From Oscillospiraceae bacterium (GTDB lineage Bacteria > Bacillota > Clostridia > Oscillospirales > Acutalibacteraceae), in the NCBI GenBank assembly GCA_902761265.1, contig CACWJV010000167.1, positions 1 to 5,185 on the forward strand: a stretch of DNA of 5,185 nucleotides, in the 5' to 3' direction. The notes beneath the pieces are model-generated. The model searched no databases. It was not told where the DNA came from and saw nothing but the letters and a program-made list of their open reading frames with translations. A program made the translations under genes and the position numbers. Below are positions 5,049-5,185 of this stretch, piece by piece; within the stretch, counting starts at the first letter, position 1, and every line of letters begins with the position of its first letter.

Positions 5049-5185
5049 TCAGAAAAGAGCGGCTAGCTTCGGCACAGCAACCTGCACGAGCAGCATATAA
5101 AACGCGGTGCCGGCGCCGATGCTCAAAAGTGTGTTTTTGCGCCACAGATGCAGCAGCACCACCACACCGCACGCGAGCAGCTCGG
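5049..5185 (-). CDS. azlD: Branched-chain amino acid transporter, AzlD-like subunit (C-terminal part)
   Basis: Only the last 44 residues and the TGA stop (5049-5051) are inside the window; the gene continues past the right edge. The visible part has two hydrophobic segments joined by a short basic turn: ELLACGVVVLLHLW, then RKN, then TLLSIGAGTAFYMLLVQ. The layout and the LLHLWRKNTLLSI / GTAFYMLLVQ wording are what I know from the C-terminus of AzlD, the small membrane partner of AzlC in branched-chain amino acid export. An azlC gene would be expected just upstream, beyond the window. The call rests on a short fragment and recognition by eye. Confidence 0.78.
   Translation of the reverse strand, partial: ELLACGVVVLLHLWRKNTLLSIGAGTAFYMLLVQVAVPKLAALF

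Overview
The window looks like chromosomal DNA of a Gram-positive, low-to-mid GC Clostridia-type bacterium, most likely an Oscillospiraceae/Ruminococcaceae-like gut anaerobe. The reasons are the sigma-A promoters (TTGACA, 17-bp spacer, TATAAT), strong AGGAGG-type ribosome binding sites, tRNA genes with encoded CCA, a Bacillus-type NagB, a HisJ-type PHP phosphatase, and metabolic genes carried as small independent units. The genus is an inference; there is no rRNA or marker gene to settle it. Nearly everything is on the minus strand. The only plus-strand gene is the PHP phosphatase.

Layout, left to right. Positions 1-130 hold a nested-palindrome element lying between a truncated copy of a tRNA-Gly 3' end and the intact gene. 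Positions 138-374 hold a three-gene minus-strand tRNA operon (transcribed Asp-GTC, Phe-GAA, Gly-GCC) with a consensus promoter at 412-440. Next is a short 51-codon gene (479-634) for a small protein with a hydrophobic N-terminus, then upp (815-1447, uracil phosphoribosyltransferase) with a hairpin terminator and its own near-perfect promoter. A tightly spaced pair follows: nagB (2396-3118, glucosamine-6-phosphate deaminase) and a downstream 292-residue protein of unknown function built of three fibronectin-III-like modules (1505-2383). Both genes of this pair start at TTG codons. A divergent promoter region separates nagB from a plus-strand PHP-family phosphatase (3249-4031, HisJ-like). That gene converges, across a shared terminator hairpin, on a secreted SGNH/GDSL hydrolase (4105-4953, minus). 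The right edge cuts an AzlD-like branched-chain amino acid permease subunit (5049-5185, minus).

Functionally these are housekeeping genes: translation, pyrimidine salvage, amino-sugar catabolism, probably histidine biosynthesis, a cell-surface esterase and an amino acid exporter subunit. No CRISPR, phage, toxin-antitoxin or defence system is visible. The parts least explained by standard annotation are the tRNA-adjacent palindromic element with its tRNA 3'-end duplication, and the leaderless FN3-like protein coupled to nagB.
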